Notes under the pieces: generated by a model
The model's input: only the letters and a program-made list of their open reading frames with translations
Told to the model about the DNA's origin: nothing
Database searches by the model: none
Shown here: piece by piece, positions 15,068 through 23,526 of the stretch
Position numbering within the stretch: the first letter of the stretch is position 1
Layout: every line of letters begins with the position of its first letter
Source of the DNA: Pseudomonadota bacterium
GTDB lineage: Bacteria; Bdellovibrionota_C; UBA2361; OMII01
Assembly: GCA_026390555.1 (NCBI GenBank)
Contig: JAPLFS010000029.1
Span: 1 to 40,288, forward strand
Length of the DNA: 40,288 nucleotides
Direction: 5' to 3'
Program-made: the position numbers and the translations under genes

Positions 15068-16240
15068 ATGTATGAACACACACAGCAAGAATTAGTCCAC
15101 CCGCAATCAGCGGATAGATTAAGCAAGTTCGAATATATAGATTTAATTAGGGGACTTGCGATGTTAGGTGTAATAGCGGTTCATAGCCAACAGCAAATCC
15201 CTAAAATCCTACAACTTACAAGAGCAATATTTAATTACGGGCAGTTGGGAGTTCAACTATTTTTTATCACTTCAGCACTTACGCTATGCTTATCAATGAG
15301 CGAACGGAAAGAGGCGAAGCCTATAAACTTCTACATAAGAAGATTTTTCAGAATAGCCCCAATGTATTATTTTGGAGTAGTTTTATATTTATTATTTCGG
15401 ATATCAAAAAATTACTACAAAACAAATGAATTGAATATTCCGGCCGATTATAACACCCTTGGCGTTATTGAAAACTTAATATTCCTTCACGGCTTTCACC
15501 CGAAAAACTATAATTATGTCGTACCAGGCGGTTGGAGCATAGCAACTGAGGTATCATTTTACGCAATATTTCCAATTCTTTTCGCGATTCATTCCAAATT
15601 AACTTTTAATAGTTTTTTAAAATTTACATTGCTTGTGACTTCGATTTCTTTCATTTCGCAATTAGTAGCAATTGAAATTATTCAGGCATGGTTAGTCGAA
15701 AAGGAAATGCTTAAAAGCATTGTAGTGAACGATAAGTTCGGATTTATGTATTGCTCCATAGTAAATCAAATAAATGTCTTTTTAATAGGAATGCTTACCT
15801 TTAAAAAGCTTAAAGACACAACAATATCTAATTACACACTATTATTCGCAGCGCTACTTTGCTGCATTAGCTGCTACTTACTCAATACAACAACTTTCAA
15901 AACAGGCTACAATGGATTTATTTACCCAATACTATCAGCAATAGCTTTTGGGATTTTTGCTATTAAATTGAGCAGTATAAAAAGTTTCAAAAGTGTCGTT
16001 CCAAAATATCTAATAAACATTGGACAAGTCTCATTGTCTATGTTTTTGCTTCATTTTATATTTTTAGATATCATCAATTCTATATACAAAAAAACATTAT
16101 TTAAAACATTCCTAAACCCGGAACTGCAACTAATCATTTTATTTTCAACACTTGTAGCAATTACTTATTTTGCCGCAAAGTTGTCATATGAAAAATTAGA
16201 AAAACCAGCAATCAATCTTGGAAAACGATTTATTCGTTAA
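15068..16240 (+). CDS. Acyltransferase family 3 (OafA/YrhL-type) integral membrane protein
   Basis: A 390-residue membrane acyltransferase that would modify a surface polysaccharide or lipid with an acyl group. The family signature is at the start: FEYIDLIRGLAMLGVIAVHS, with the conserved His at the end of helix 1. It is followed by FYIRRFFRIAPMYYFGVV (the R-x10-ish RxxR region) and a GGWSIATEVSFY segment typical of the family. About ten transmembrane helices are expected. The gene is far more AT-rich than its neighbours, with many AAA, TTT and ATA codons. It sits between a truncated cheY and an intact fliI and has no clear ribosome site, all signs of horizontal transfer. Confidence 0.88.
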   Translation: MYEHTQQELVHPQSADRLSKFEYIDLIRGLAMLGVIAVHSQQQIPKILQLTRAIFNYGQLGVQLFFITSALTLCLSMSERKEAKPINFYIRRFFRIAPMYYFGVVLYLLFRISKNYYKTNELNIPADYNTLGVIENLIFLHGFHPKNYNYVVPGGWSIATEVSFYAIFPILFAIHSKLTFNSFLKFTLLVTSISFISQLVAIEIIQAWLVEKEMLKSIVVNDKFGFMYCSIVNQINVFLIGMLTFKKLKDTTISNYTLLFAALLCCISCYLLNTTTFKTGYNGFIYPILSAIAFGIFAIKLSSIKSFKSVVPKYLINIGQVSLSMFLLHFIFLDIINSIYKKTLFKTFLNPELQLIILFSTLVAITYFAAKLSYEKLEKPAINLGKRFIR

Positions 16241-16283
16241 ACAAACGCAACTGCCGAATTTCTAAGACCCTATTTCTAGTGAC

Positions 16284-17576
16284 CTATTTGGCCAGCACCT
16301 GACACGCTTCGCGCATATATGTGCGCGTCTCCTCTAGGGTGCTGGTAGCATGAAACGGCTGTCTTACAGCGCCTAATAGCAGTTGCTGGTGTGAAATAAT
16401 ACGGGATAGCTCTGTGTCTGGAACGCCCCCCAGCAGAACGATCTGACGCTCCTTTAGAAATCTAGTGGTTGCATGCGAGAGGATATGCGCATTCTTTTTG
16501 TGCTCAGCGTCGTTTAATCGCGAAAATAACCTCGAGATGCTCTGCGTAATATCGATAGCTGGCAGAACCCCCAAGGCAGCAATCTCGTGTCGTAAGCAGA
16601 TATGACCATCGAGTAGGCTTTTTATCTCATCTGCAAGGGGATCAATATCCTCCTCCTGGTTAGTTAAGACCGTATAGAGGGCAGTGATCGAGCCCTGCAT
16701 AGATCTCCCCGCCCGTTCTAGGAGTTTCGGCAGTTGGGTGTAGACCGAGTTGGTATAGCCGTGTCTAACTGGGATATCACCGGCAGCTAGGCTGGTCTCA
16801 CGCACGGCGCGCGCCATACGGGTTAATGAATCAACTATCAGGAGCACATTCTTACCCTGATCTCTAAAGTGCTCGGCGATGGTTGTCGCCGTATACGGGG
16901 CGGTCTGTCTAAGGAGCGAAGAATCATCGCTCGTTGCGACAACGATAACGCTGCGGGCTAAGCCCTCGGCCCCAAGGGTTTCATCGATAAACTCACGCAC
17001 CTCGCGGCTTCTCTCTCCCACCAACGCAACCACGATCACATCAACGCAGGCGCGCCGTGCAATCATCGCTAAAAGGGTCGACTTGCCTACCCCAGCAGAG
17101 GCAAAGATACCGATCCGCTGCCCCGTACCAAGGGTACAGAAGCCATCGATTGCCCGCACACCGGTCACAAGGGGTTGATCAATTAGGGGACGCATCGAAG
17201 CGTTCGGTGGTCGTGAAAGCACCGGACGCATGATTGAACGGTGTAAAGGCCTGCTTACATCATCGATCGGAATTCCTAAGGGATTTACAACGCGCCCCAT
17301 AAGTTCTTGGCCAACTGGAACAGAAAGTTGTGTGCCGTGTGTACGAACCGGCGTACCTGGATAGATCCCCTCTGGATCCTCAAAAAGCGCCAACGAGAAG
17401 AGGTTTTCTTGAAACGCTACGATCTGGCCGCAGATCGTTTTTTGTTTGCGCGTCTTAAACCAACAGAGATCCCCAACAGAGGCTTGAGGAAATTGCGCCA
17501 GGATAGCTCCGCCCTGCACAGATACGATATGTCCGATAACGGCTATAGGATTTAGGCGTCGAGCCGCTGCGCTCAT
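16284..17576 (-). CDS. fliI: Flagellum-specific export ATPase FliI (FliI/SctN family)
   Basis: FliI energises export of flagellar subunits through the type III apparatus and is related to F1-beta. The 430-residue protein has Walker A ASAGVGKST (159-167), Walker B VLLIVDSLTR, the VVALVGERSREVREF stretch and GSITALYTVL, all diagnostic of FliI/SctN ATPases. The C-terminus is complete and ends 43 bases from the acyltransferase stop. Its start overlaps the fliH stop by 4 bases, indicating coupling. Type III secretion SctN is the alternative; flgE nearby favours the flagellar role. Confidence 0.85.
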   Translation of the reverse strand: MSAAARRLNPIAVIGHIVSVQGGAILAQFPQASVGDLCWFKTRKQKTICGQIVAFQENLFSLALFEDPEGIYPGTPVRTHGTQLSVPVGQELMGRVVNPLGIPIDDVSRPLHRSIMRPVLSRPPNASMRPLIDQPLVTGVRAIDGFCTLGTGQRIGIFASAGVGKSTLLAMIARRACVDVIVVALVGERSREVREFIDETLGAEGLARSVIVVATSDDSSLLRQTAPYTATTIAEHFRDQGKNVLLIVDSLTRMARAVRETSLAAGDIPVRHGYTNSVYTQLPKLLERAGRSMQGSITALYTVLTNQEEDIDPLADEIKSLLDGHICLRHEIAALGVLPAIDITQSISRLFSRLNDAEHKKNAHILSHATTRFLKERQIVLLGGVPDTELSRIISHQQLLLGAVRQPFHATSTLEETRTYMREACQVLAK

Positions 17577-18172
17577 GCCGCCTCCTGTTGATTGCCGCTC
17601 TCTTCAGAGAGATAGCGTTGCAAGGTTTCACGCCAGGCAAATTCAACCTGACCGAGCTCGCCCCGAATGGCAAAGTCAGTTAGCTGCGCTATATCGCCGC
17701 AGCGAACTGTGATGTTTGTAGGCAAAGTGGGTGATATATCTCTAAAGAAGCGCTCGTACTTTGGATGATAGTAAATTGTGATATCGCGCGAACGCTTTAC
17801 TATCTCTAGCGCCTCGTTTAGCCACGGCAGAAGTGTAGCCGAATTATTAGCGAATGTCGCTCCGATCAGCTCCTCACACGCCAGTAGCGCCATGGCACGC
17901 GAGTCCCGTTGTGCTAATTCTAAGAGATCGCCGTAGTGTGAGCGTAGCCCCTCTGCTACCTGTTGTAGATCGGCTCTGGCTGCCTCAACGCCTGCTCTGT
18001 AGCCACGCTGTGCGCTCTGTTCTCGAACATGGTGCGCATAGCGCAGGGCGCGCTTGCGGCTACGCAGCGTGCTGAGGGCAGCCTTTGCACGAGCCTCCTG
18101 TATGATGGCCCTGCAAGCCTGTACGGAGAGCTCAGGATGGCTGCCTAACGGTTTAATGATTGCTCTGATCAT
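17573..18172 (-). CDS. fliH: FliH-like (FliH/SctL) regulator of the export ATPase
   Basis: FliH binds and regulates FliI and links it to the stator-like V-ATPase fold of the export gate. The 199-residue protein has a long charged helical N-terminus (AIIQEARAKAALSTLRSRKR and onward) and a small alpha/beta C-terminal domain containing VKRSRDITIYYHPKYERFF and LGQVEFAWRETLQRYL, typical of FliH/SctL/V-ATPase E homologues. Sequence conservation in this family is low, so the name rests on fold pattern and on the 4-base overlap with fliI. Confidence 0.7.
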   Translation of the reverse strand: MIRAIIKPLGSHPELSVQACRAIIQEARAKAALSTLRSRKRALRYAHHVREQSAQRGYRAGVEAARADLQQVAEGLRSHYGDLLELAQRDSRAMALLACEELIGATFANNSATLLPWLNEALEIVKRSRDITIYYHPKYERFFRDISPTLPTNITVRCGDIAQLTDFAIRGELGQVEFAWRETLQRYLSEESGNQQEAA

Positions 18173-18275
18173 AGAGTGCTTTAAGGGGGCCCTACGGTGC
18201 CTAGCGCCTATACTAATCGATAGCGGTAAGGGAAAGTTGCGTGTTTAGGGAAAATATAGCCGTAGCGCAAACACG

Positions 18276-19964
18276 CTACTTCGGCGCAAGCGCCTTTGCC
18301 CCAATTGATAAAGATATAGAGGCTATAATCTTATTGATTATTAGGAGGGTTATCAGCGCTATCCCAATAACGATTAGGCGCGAGTCGGGATGTGGGAATA
18401 GCTCCGGCACGATGATATATGCGCCGTACATAAAGGTGATCGGGAGTAGGTTGATTCCAAGAAAGAGCATGCTGATCACCATAAAGATAAAGCTCCCCAT
18501 ATTTGTCGAGATCTGGCTGGCATACTCCCACTCAAAACGGGCCAAGAGAGACCCCAGCCCGATTGCTAGAGCGATTAAGCCATAACACATAATCACCCCC
18601 GAGGCGCAGGAAGCCAGGAGTAGGGGGCCATCGGCATCAAGAGCCATCGCACCTGAGATAAAGACCACACCGCTGATAATAGAGATTGGAGGAACCCAGC
18701 TCCTGAGCTTCGCACGCAGGATCTTCTTGATTGAGATCGGAGCGCTCTGCAGGATCCAGAAGGAGCTGCCCTCAAGCGAGAGTGAGGGAAATACAAAACG
18801 GGAACAGATCGAGGTCATGACCAGGAAACTAAGCGCTATGTTCACCAGTAGGAGTAACGTTTGCCAGAGCTGCACAACCTCCTCGCGTGCATTAGGTGGG
18901 GTTTGCAGCGCTTTGAAATTATAGAGGTAGATAAAACAGATCGCCAGAAGCATGGCGAGCTGAATTGTATGCGTAATATCGCGCGAGAAGAGCTTATACT
19001 CCTTCGTTATAATGGCGCGGCTTTGTGGGCAGCAAAGGGGCATGCAAAAACGAGCGGCACGTTGGCTTGCGCGGCTATTGACCCGCAGCAGGGTTCCCTG
19101 TGAGCGCACCCGTGAGTAGGCGTGCTCGTAGCATAGTGAACATAACACGCTAAGCATCAGCCAGGTTACTGTGATAACTCCGATCAAAGAAAGTAGGGTG
19201 ACAGTGGCGGTCTTATAGTGCCCAGCGCCAAGATCTATGATGGCACGCGAACAGTAAAAGCTTGGAGACCAGGAGCTACTCACTACCGCCCCCATCTGCA
19301 TTAAACCTGAGGGGAGCACCCCAGTAGCTACTTTCTGAGTAGCGATAGCCGGGCTATTAAGGGAGCCGAAGAAGAGCGCTAGGGAGCCGATAAAGAGTAG
19401 GAGAAATAGAACTCGGCTACGTTGTGGCGGCAGGAGGGTGCCAAATAGGAGCGCACAGAATACGCCCAGCACCACAGCGAACGTTAGGAAGGTTATGCAG
19501 AGCGTTGAAGCTACGATAAAGAATAGGATTCCAGGTTGATAGAGCTGTCCAAACGCAAGTAGCGATGGTAATCCGAAGATAAGTAGCATCCAGCCCGTTG
19601 AGAACCCTACCTCGAGGGTTTTCCCGAGGATAAATTGATGCTTTGAGATCGGAGAGGAGAGCAACAGGTCGAGATCGTTAGAGAGAAAAAGAGAGCCGAT
19701 CGCGCTGATACTTGAGGCTAGAAAAAGCATAAGAAAGAGGCTCGAAAGTAGGATGCTAAGGGGGCCTACCGGATCAAATTCGGCGCCCTTAAGGAGGGTG
19801 CTTCCCTCGCGTAATGCGGCGAGGGTCGAGATGTAGATAGCCGCCATCATCGCTAGTGAAAGGAGCAGAGTGCCGCTCTGCTTAAGCGATTGCCTGGTAC
19901 CTGAGCGCCAGCGGTTCCTGATCGCAAGCAGATATGGCCGAATGAGTAGGGGGAATACCTTCAT
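18276..19964 (-). CDS. ABC-2 type transporter permease
   Basis: A 562-residue integral membrane protein with about twelve hydrophobic segments in two halves, for example LLLSLAMMAAIYISTLAAL, ILLSSLFLMLFLASSISAIG and LLSLIGVITVTWLMLSVLC. The motif FLSNDLDLLLSSPISKHQFILG is typical of the large two-half ABC permeases of Gram-negative bacteria. The gene begins 36 bases after the ATP-binding gene on the same strand, so the two form an exporter. AAGG precedes the ATG. The cargo cannot be deduced. Confidence 0.85.
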   Translation of the reverse strand: MKVFPLLIRPYLLAIRNRWRSGTRQSLKQSGTLLLSLAMMAAIYISTLAALREGSTLLKGAEFDPVGPLSILLSSLFLMLFLASSISAIGSLFLSNDLDLLLSSPISKHQFILGKTLEVGFSTGWMLLIFGLPSLLAFGQLYQPGILFFIVASTLCITFLTFAVVLGVFCALLFGTLLPPQRSRVLFLLLFIGSLALFFGSLNSPAIATQKVATGVLPSGLMQMGAVVSSSWSPSFYCSRAIIDLGAGHYKTATVTLLSLIGVITVTWLMLSVLCSLCYEHAYSRVRSQGTLLRVNSRASQRAARFCMPLCCPQSRAIITKEYKLFSRDITHTIQLAMLLAICFIYLYNFKALQTPPNAREEVVQLWQTLLLLVNIALSFLVMTSICSRFVFPSLSLEGSSFWILQSAPISIKKILRAKLRSWVPPISIISGVVFISGAMALDADGPLLLASCASGVIMCYGLIALAIGLGSLLARFEWEYASQISTNMGSFIFMVISMLFLGINLLPITFMYGAYIIVPELFPHPDSRLIVIGIALITLLIINKIIASISLSIGAKALAPK

Positions 19965-20000
19965 AATACCTTAAAAACCTGCACAACAACCGGTCGTTAA

Positions 20001-20735
20001 CTAATGCTCAGCCGTAGCGGAGGTCAGCTCCAGAAACATATGCTCAAGATCCTCACTGTGATTACCGGTCAGAGCTCTAATATCACCAAGTGTGCCGGTC
20101 GTAAGAATTGAGCCTTGATGAATAATAGCTAGGTGATCCGCCAGCTCCTCGGCAACGTTAAGTGAATGGGTCGAGAGGAAGATCGAGACCCCCGCTTTAG
20201 CGTAGCGCTTAAAGGCCTCCTTTAGGCTACGCGCTCCGTGCGGATCTAAGCCGACCATCGGCTCATCAACGATCAGTATGCGTGGATTGTGTACTAGTGC
20301 TGCACAGGTAGCGAGGCGCTGCTTCATGCCGTGCGAGTAGTTTTCAATTAGCTCATCCTGCCACTCTCTAAGTGAATACTCCTCGAACATTTCATCTATG
20401 CGTCGCTCAGCCTGGACTGCGGGCATACGATAGATATCGGATATAAAATAAAGAAACTCGCGACCAGTCAGTTTCGGATAAAGGTTTGGACGGTCTGGAA
20501 TATAGCCGGTGATCGCCTTTGCCTGTAACGGATTAGTTAAAAGATCGAATCCACCCAGCAGGATCGAACCCGATGTTGGGCGCAGAATTCCGGTTAGCAT
20601 GCGAATAGTTGTGGTCTTTCCGGCGCCATTAACCCCGAGAAATGCGAAGATTCCACCGGAGGGGATCTGTAGTGAGACGTTATTTACGGCAACGAAGGAG
20701 CCGTATGCTTTTGTGACATTTGTAAGCGTTATCAT
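20001..20735 (-). CDS. ABC transporter ATP-binding protein
   Basis: A 244-residue nucleotide-binding subunit. Walker A GVNGAGKTT (34-42), ABC signature YSHGMKQ (133-139), Walker B ILIVDEP with Glu158, and the switch histidine in STHS are all intact. The GYIPDRPNLYPKLTGREFL stretch is the CcmA-like layout used by ABC-2 exporters. Its partner is the permease directly downstream. The gene reads away from trmB's 3' end with about 120 bases between them. Confidence 0.92.
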   Translation of the reverse strand: MITLTNVTKAYGSFVAVNNVSLQIPSGGIFAFLGVNGAGKTTTIRMLTGILRPTSGSILLGGFDLLTNPLQAKAITGYIPDRPNLYPKLTGREFLYFISDIYRMPAVQAERRIDEMFEEYSLREWQDELIENYSHGMKQRLATCAALVHNPRILIVDEPMVGLDPHGARSLKEAFKRYAKAGVSIFLSTHSLNVAEELADHLAIIHQGSILTTGTLGDIRALTGNHSEDLEHMFLELTSATAEH

Positions 20736-20851
20736 CGTGCGGTACCTACTAGGTCGCTAGATCGCGATGCTTAATAGGTTAGGATGCGGTGGAACTCTTA
20801 ATCTGTTCAGCGCTAAGTTGCTGATAAGGGAGCGGAAAAGTAGTTGTAGTG

Positions 20852-20866
20852 GGGGCGCTTAGCCCC
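20852..20866 (-). terminator. Hairpin at the 3' end of trmB
   Basis: A perfect GGGGC-TAAGC-GCCCC stem overlaps the trmB stop codon when read on the minus strand. No U-tract follows directly; the next T-rich stretch is weak. It is a possible terminator or 3'-end stabiliser. Confidence 0.35.
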
Positions 20867-21509
20867 TACGGGCCTCAAGCATGCAGAGCGGTTTGTTTTG
20901 AGATTTAAAGAGGTACTCAAACTCAGTTGGAATATTGTTCGTTGTCCACTCACTTGCAAGCAGGTCTGTAGTCTGTTTTTCGATGCGCCATCCACCATCT
21001 TGCAGCAGAGTTGAGGTTGAGGCGAAGTACTCCTGGTGGTCGGTTTTGTAACGCAGGGTTCCGCCCGGCATAAGCAGCTCCTTCATAGTTGCAAGCAGCT
21101 CTGTGTTAAGAAGGCGATTCTTTAGCCAGCGTCGCTTGTCCCACGGATCAGGATAATTTACGAAGAATCCAGCAACCTCTCCTACTTCAAATAGATCCTT
21201 AAGCAGGCGCGCATTTGTGCGCATAACGAGCACATTAGTAAGCCCATCACGCTCAGCCTTCTCCCCGGTTCTAAAGGCGCGCTTAAAGCGTATCTCAAGA
21301 CCGATACACAGGGTGTCAGGGTTCTGGGCAGCCAGCTCTAAAAGGTGAAGTCCAGAGCCCGATCCGAGCTCCACAAAGCAACACTTGAACTGAGCGAGGC
21401 GAGTTCGTAGCTCGTGACGAGACTGCTCAGAGATCTCACGTTCCTGCTCTGCGACGATAATTCCAGGTTTCGTCTTAACCATCTGCATGTATTGGTTTTC
21501 CCAGTTCAT
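20859..21509 (-). CDS. trmB: tRNA (guanine-46-N7)-methyltransferase TrmB
   Basis: TrmB methylates G46 in the tRNA variable loop using S-adenosylmethionine. The 216-residue protein has the SAM-binding motif VELGSGSGLHLLELA, the GLEIRFKRA segment, the TrmB hallmark FVNYPDPWDKRRW with KNRL, and LRYKTDHQEYF; the length is normal. The start ATG is a reasonable choice but has only a weak ribosome site. It diverges from the methyltransferase-like gene at 21869, with a mobile element inserted between the two. Confidence 0.93.
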   Translation of the reverse strand: MNWENQYMQMVKTKPGIIVAEQEREISEQSRHELRTRLAQFKCCFVELGSGSGLHLLELAAQNPDTLCIGLEIRFKRAFRTGEKAERDGLTNVLVMRTNARLLKDLFEVGEVAGFFVNYPDPWDKRRWLKNRLLNTELLATMKELLMPGGTLRYKTDHQEYFASTSTLLQDGGWRIEKQTTDLLASEWTTNNIPTEFEYLFKSQNKPLCMLEARRG

Positions 21510-21607
21510 GCTAGAAATATACGTTAGATCGGTAGGTTAATTCAAATGCGCCGATCTCCCATAGCTTTGAATCCTATCCAGTACGTTAGATCAGGTGCTT
21601 ATAGGGT

Positions 21608-21616
21608 AGGCATGAG
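21608..21616 (+). repeat. Left target-site duplication of the mobile element
   Basis: AGGCATGAG directly precedes the element's left end and is repeated exactly at 21865-21873 after its right end. This left copy still carries the ATG (21612-21614) and lies behind AGGGTAGG, so it looks like the original start region of the methyltransferase-like gene. In this copy the frame now ends at once (ATG AGG TAA). Confidence 0.85.
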
Positions 21617-21864
21617 GTAACTGGTCACCGTAGTTTAATGTCGCGATTCAAGCTACTCAGATTACGGCGAAGTTTGATAGGTAATTCGATTGGTCGTCCC
21701 CTGATCGGGCACGAGAGATTTTGTGACCAATTAATGTTTTCACCCCCACCGCATTGCTGCGCCAGCAGCTTGCGCTGCTGGACGGGCTCCGCAAATCGGC
21801 CCCTGAGGGGCTTTTGAGTGTCATTACCGTATGCGAATATTTCTGGAATATGCTGACTAGTTAC
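21617..21864 (+). mobile_element. Short non-coding mobile element, copy 2 (MITE-like, 248 bp)
   Basis: The ends GTAACTGGTCA and TGACTAGTTAC are inverted repeats with one mismatch. A perfect 9-bp duplication, AGGCATGAG, flanks the element. The internal arm GTGACCAATTA is at 21723-21733. It is nearly identical to copy 1 except for a 39-base block (21748-21786) that replaces six bases and contains a perfect hairpin, CCAGCAGC-TTGC-GCTGCTGG. No protein is encoded, so movement would need a transposase supplied from elsewhere. Confidence 0.9.
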
Positions 21865-21873
21865 AGGCATGAG
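21865..21873 (+). repeat. Right target-site duplication of the mobile element
   Basis: AGGCATGAG is identical to 21608-21616. The ATG inside it (21869-21871) is the present start codon of the downstream gene. Confidence 0.85.
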
Positions 21874-22699
21874 AATACTTACAGCTCTGCGCAATCGGGA
21901 TTTTATTGAGATGGGGAGGGGTATAGAGGCTCGGTACGCCCGCTGCGCCGAGTGGTGGGCACCACATCTGCGATGTTCGCGTGACTTTATTCGTGCCAAC
22001 GGCGTGCCGGCTAAGAAGGTTGCTGTTCTAGGGGCTGGGCGGCTTCTAGATATCGATCTCTCACAGATCCTTTCAAGCTGTCAGGAGCTGCACCTTTTTG
22101 ATGCGGATCCAACCTGTCGAGCGGCATGGCGTGCAGTAATAGCCGATCACCCACAGGTAAGGATCTATCCACGCATCGAGGATGTTACCGATGTTATGCA
22201 GCGATGGAGTAGCGGGCTTGCAGGAGCACTCCGATCCAACTCGTTAGAAAAATACCTATTAGCGCTCTCAGCAGGGGTTCCATCTTGGAGCCTTGAGGAT
22301 TTTGATCTGATCATATCCCTTAATATTGCCGGGCAGATCCCGCTCTATTGGCGTGACCGGGTCGTTAAAGCGAAAGGTCAGCTCAATGATGGTGAATATA
22401 GGGCTCTATATGAATCGATGGGTAGGCTTCAGATTGCACATATAGAGGGACTATGGAGCTCCAAAGCTCGTAGGACGGTCGCCATTTTTGATACTGAGTA
22501 TTACATCTACGAGTCCTCAAGAAGCGAGTGGGAGGTTGAAGTGGCGCTTTTCGGAGCTGCTGGAGAGCTTCTAAAGCAGGGCTGTGCCGAAAGGGCGCTG
22601 ATAAATAGAGATAGCTGGCTTTGGCACCTAGCACCGCAATATATCGAACATGAACATCAGGGGGAGATTCATCGGGTTGAAGCATACGCCTGGAGTTAG
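21869..22699 (+). CDS. Methyltransferase-like protein of unknown function
   Basis: A 276-residue protein. Residues about 48-80 show a Rossmann-type start, KKVAVLGAGRLLDIDLSQI, followed by LHLFDADP, which is the motif I and acidic-loop pattern of SAM-dependent methyltransferases. FDLIISLNIAGQIPLYW resembles motif IV. The C-terminal third, with GLWSSKARRTVAIFDTEYYI, is not family-typical. Substrate unknown. The ATG is in the right copy of the element's target duplication, and the native ribosome site AGGGTAGG was left 260 bases upstream, so expression now depends on whatever the element provides. Confidence 0.6.
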   Translation: MRILTALRNRDFIEMGRGIEARYARCAEWWAPHLRCSRDFIRANGVPAKKVAVLGAGRLLDIDLSQILSSCQELHLFDADPTCRAAWRAVIADHPQVRIYPRIEDVTDVMQRWSSGLAGALRSNSLEKYLLALSAGVPSWSLEDFDLIISLNIAGQIPLYWRDRVVKAKGQLNDGEYRALYESMGRLQIAHIEGLWSSKARRTVAIFDTEYYIYESSRSEWEVEVALFGAAGELLKQGCAERALINRDSWLWHLAPQYIEHEHQGEIHRVEAYAWS

Positions 22700-22772
22700 C
22701 AGTGCTTGGATTTAGGCAGATGTTATAGGGCGGGGGCTTTTATAAAGTACATATACGTGCAAGATAAGGCGT

Positions 22773-23489
22773 ATGCTTGATCTTCTGACCGTATCTAATC
22801 TGATAGCACTTTTGACCCTAACCTCACTTGAGATCGTCCTAGGGATCGACAACATCGTTTTCATCGCCATAATAGCGGGCAGGTTACCAGAGCATGACCG
22901 CCGTACTGCGCGGTTGGTTGGACTTTCCGTTGCGATCATCACCCGACTATTGCTCCTTCTAACGCTCTCACTCCTTGCATCCCTTACCGAGCCAGTTATT
23001 ACCATAGCGGAGCAACCGTTTAGTGGACGAGATATAGTTCTTATCCTGGGAGGAGTCTTCCTAATCTACAAGGCGACCAAGGAGATCCACGAAAAGACCA
23101 TGAAGGATGAGAGCGAGCTGCATATAAATGACCCTAAGAGGACCCCAACATTAAGAGGGATCGTGTGTCAGATCGTGTTGATTGATCTGATCTTCTCACT
23201 TGATTCGGTTATTACCGCGGTGGGCATGACGAATAATCTGCCGGTCATGGGGCTTGCTATTATATTGGCCGTTATTGTTATGCTGATCTTTTCAGGGGCG
23301 ATCGTTCATTTCATCGAGGCAAATCCGACGGTCAAGATGCTAGCGTTGACATTTCTTCTTATGATCGGCTTTGTGCTGGTCATTGATGGCTTCGGCCACC
23401 ATGTCGAGAAGGGATATATCTACTTTGCAATGGGCTTCTCGCTGCTTGTCGAGATGCTTAATCTGCGAGCTAGTAAGAGTAAGGCTTAA
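22773..23489 (+). CDS. TerC-family integral membrane protein
   Basis: TerC/Alx-type proteins are implicated in manganese export or metalation of exported proteins and, in some systems, tellurite resistance. The 238-residue protein has about seven hydrophobic helices and the family's acidic intramembrane motifs LEIVLGIDNIVFIAI (about 19-33) and LIFSLDSVITAVGMT (about 138-152). AAGG lies before the ATG. The 73-base leader is too short for a yybP-ykoY manganese riboswitch. The gene stands alone and converges on glk. Confidence 0.9.
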   Translation: MLDLLTVSNLIALLTLTSLEIVLGIDNIVFIAIIAGRLPEHDRRTARLVGLSVAIITRLLLLLTLSLLASLTEPVITIAEQPFSGRDIVLILGGVFLIYKATKEIHEKTMKDESELHINDPKRTPTLRGIVCQIVLIDLIFSLDSVITAVGMTNNLPVMGLAIILAVIVMLIFSGAIVHFIEANPTVKMLALTFLLMIGFVLVIDGFGHHVEKGYIYFAMGFSLLVEMLNLRASKSKA

Positions 23490-23498
23490 TACATACAG

Positions 23499-23526
23499 CA
23501 CCACTCGTTGCGCGGTGGTCCGTTTT
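23499..23526. terminator. Terminator between terC and glk
   Basis: ACCAC-TCGTTGCGCG-GTGGT forms a stem, extendable with CG pairs, followed on the plus strand by CCGTTTT. It sits in the 35-base gap between the two converging stops, in the right place to end terC transcription. Confidence 0.55.

Noticed and set aside
16284-18172. Type III secretion (SctN/SctL) instead of flagellar export
   Set aside because: The ATPase family is shared, so this cannot be fully excluded. flgE and a cheY remnant are adjacent, and no secretin, needle or translocon gene is present.
22700-22772. yybP-ykoY manganese riboswitch before terC
   Set aside because: The gap is only 73 bases and does not show the conserved internal-loop pattern of that riboswitch.
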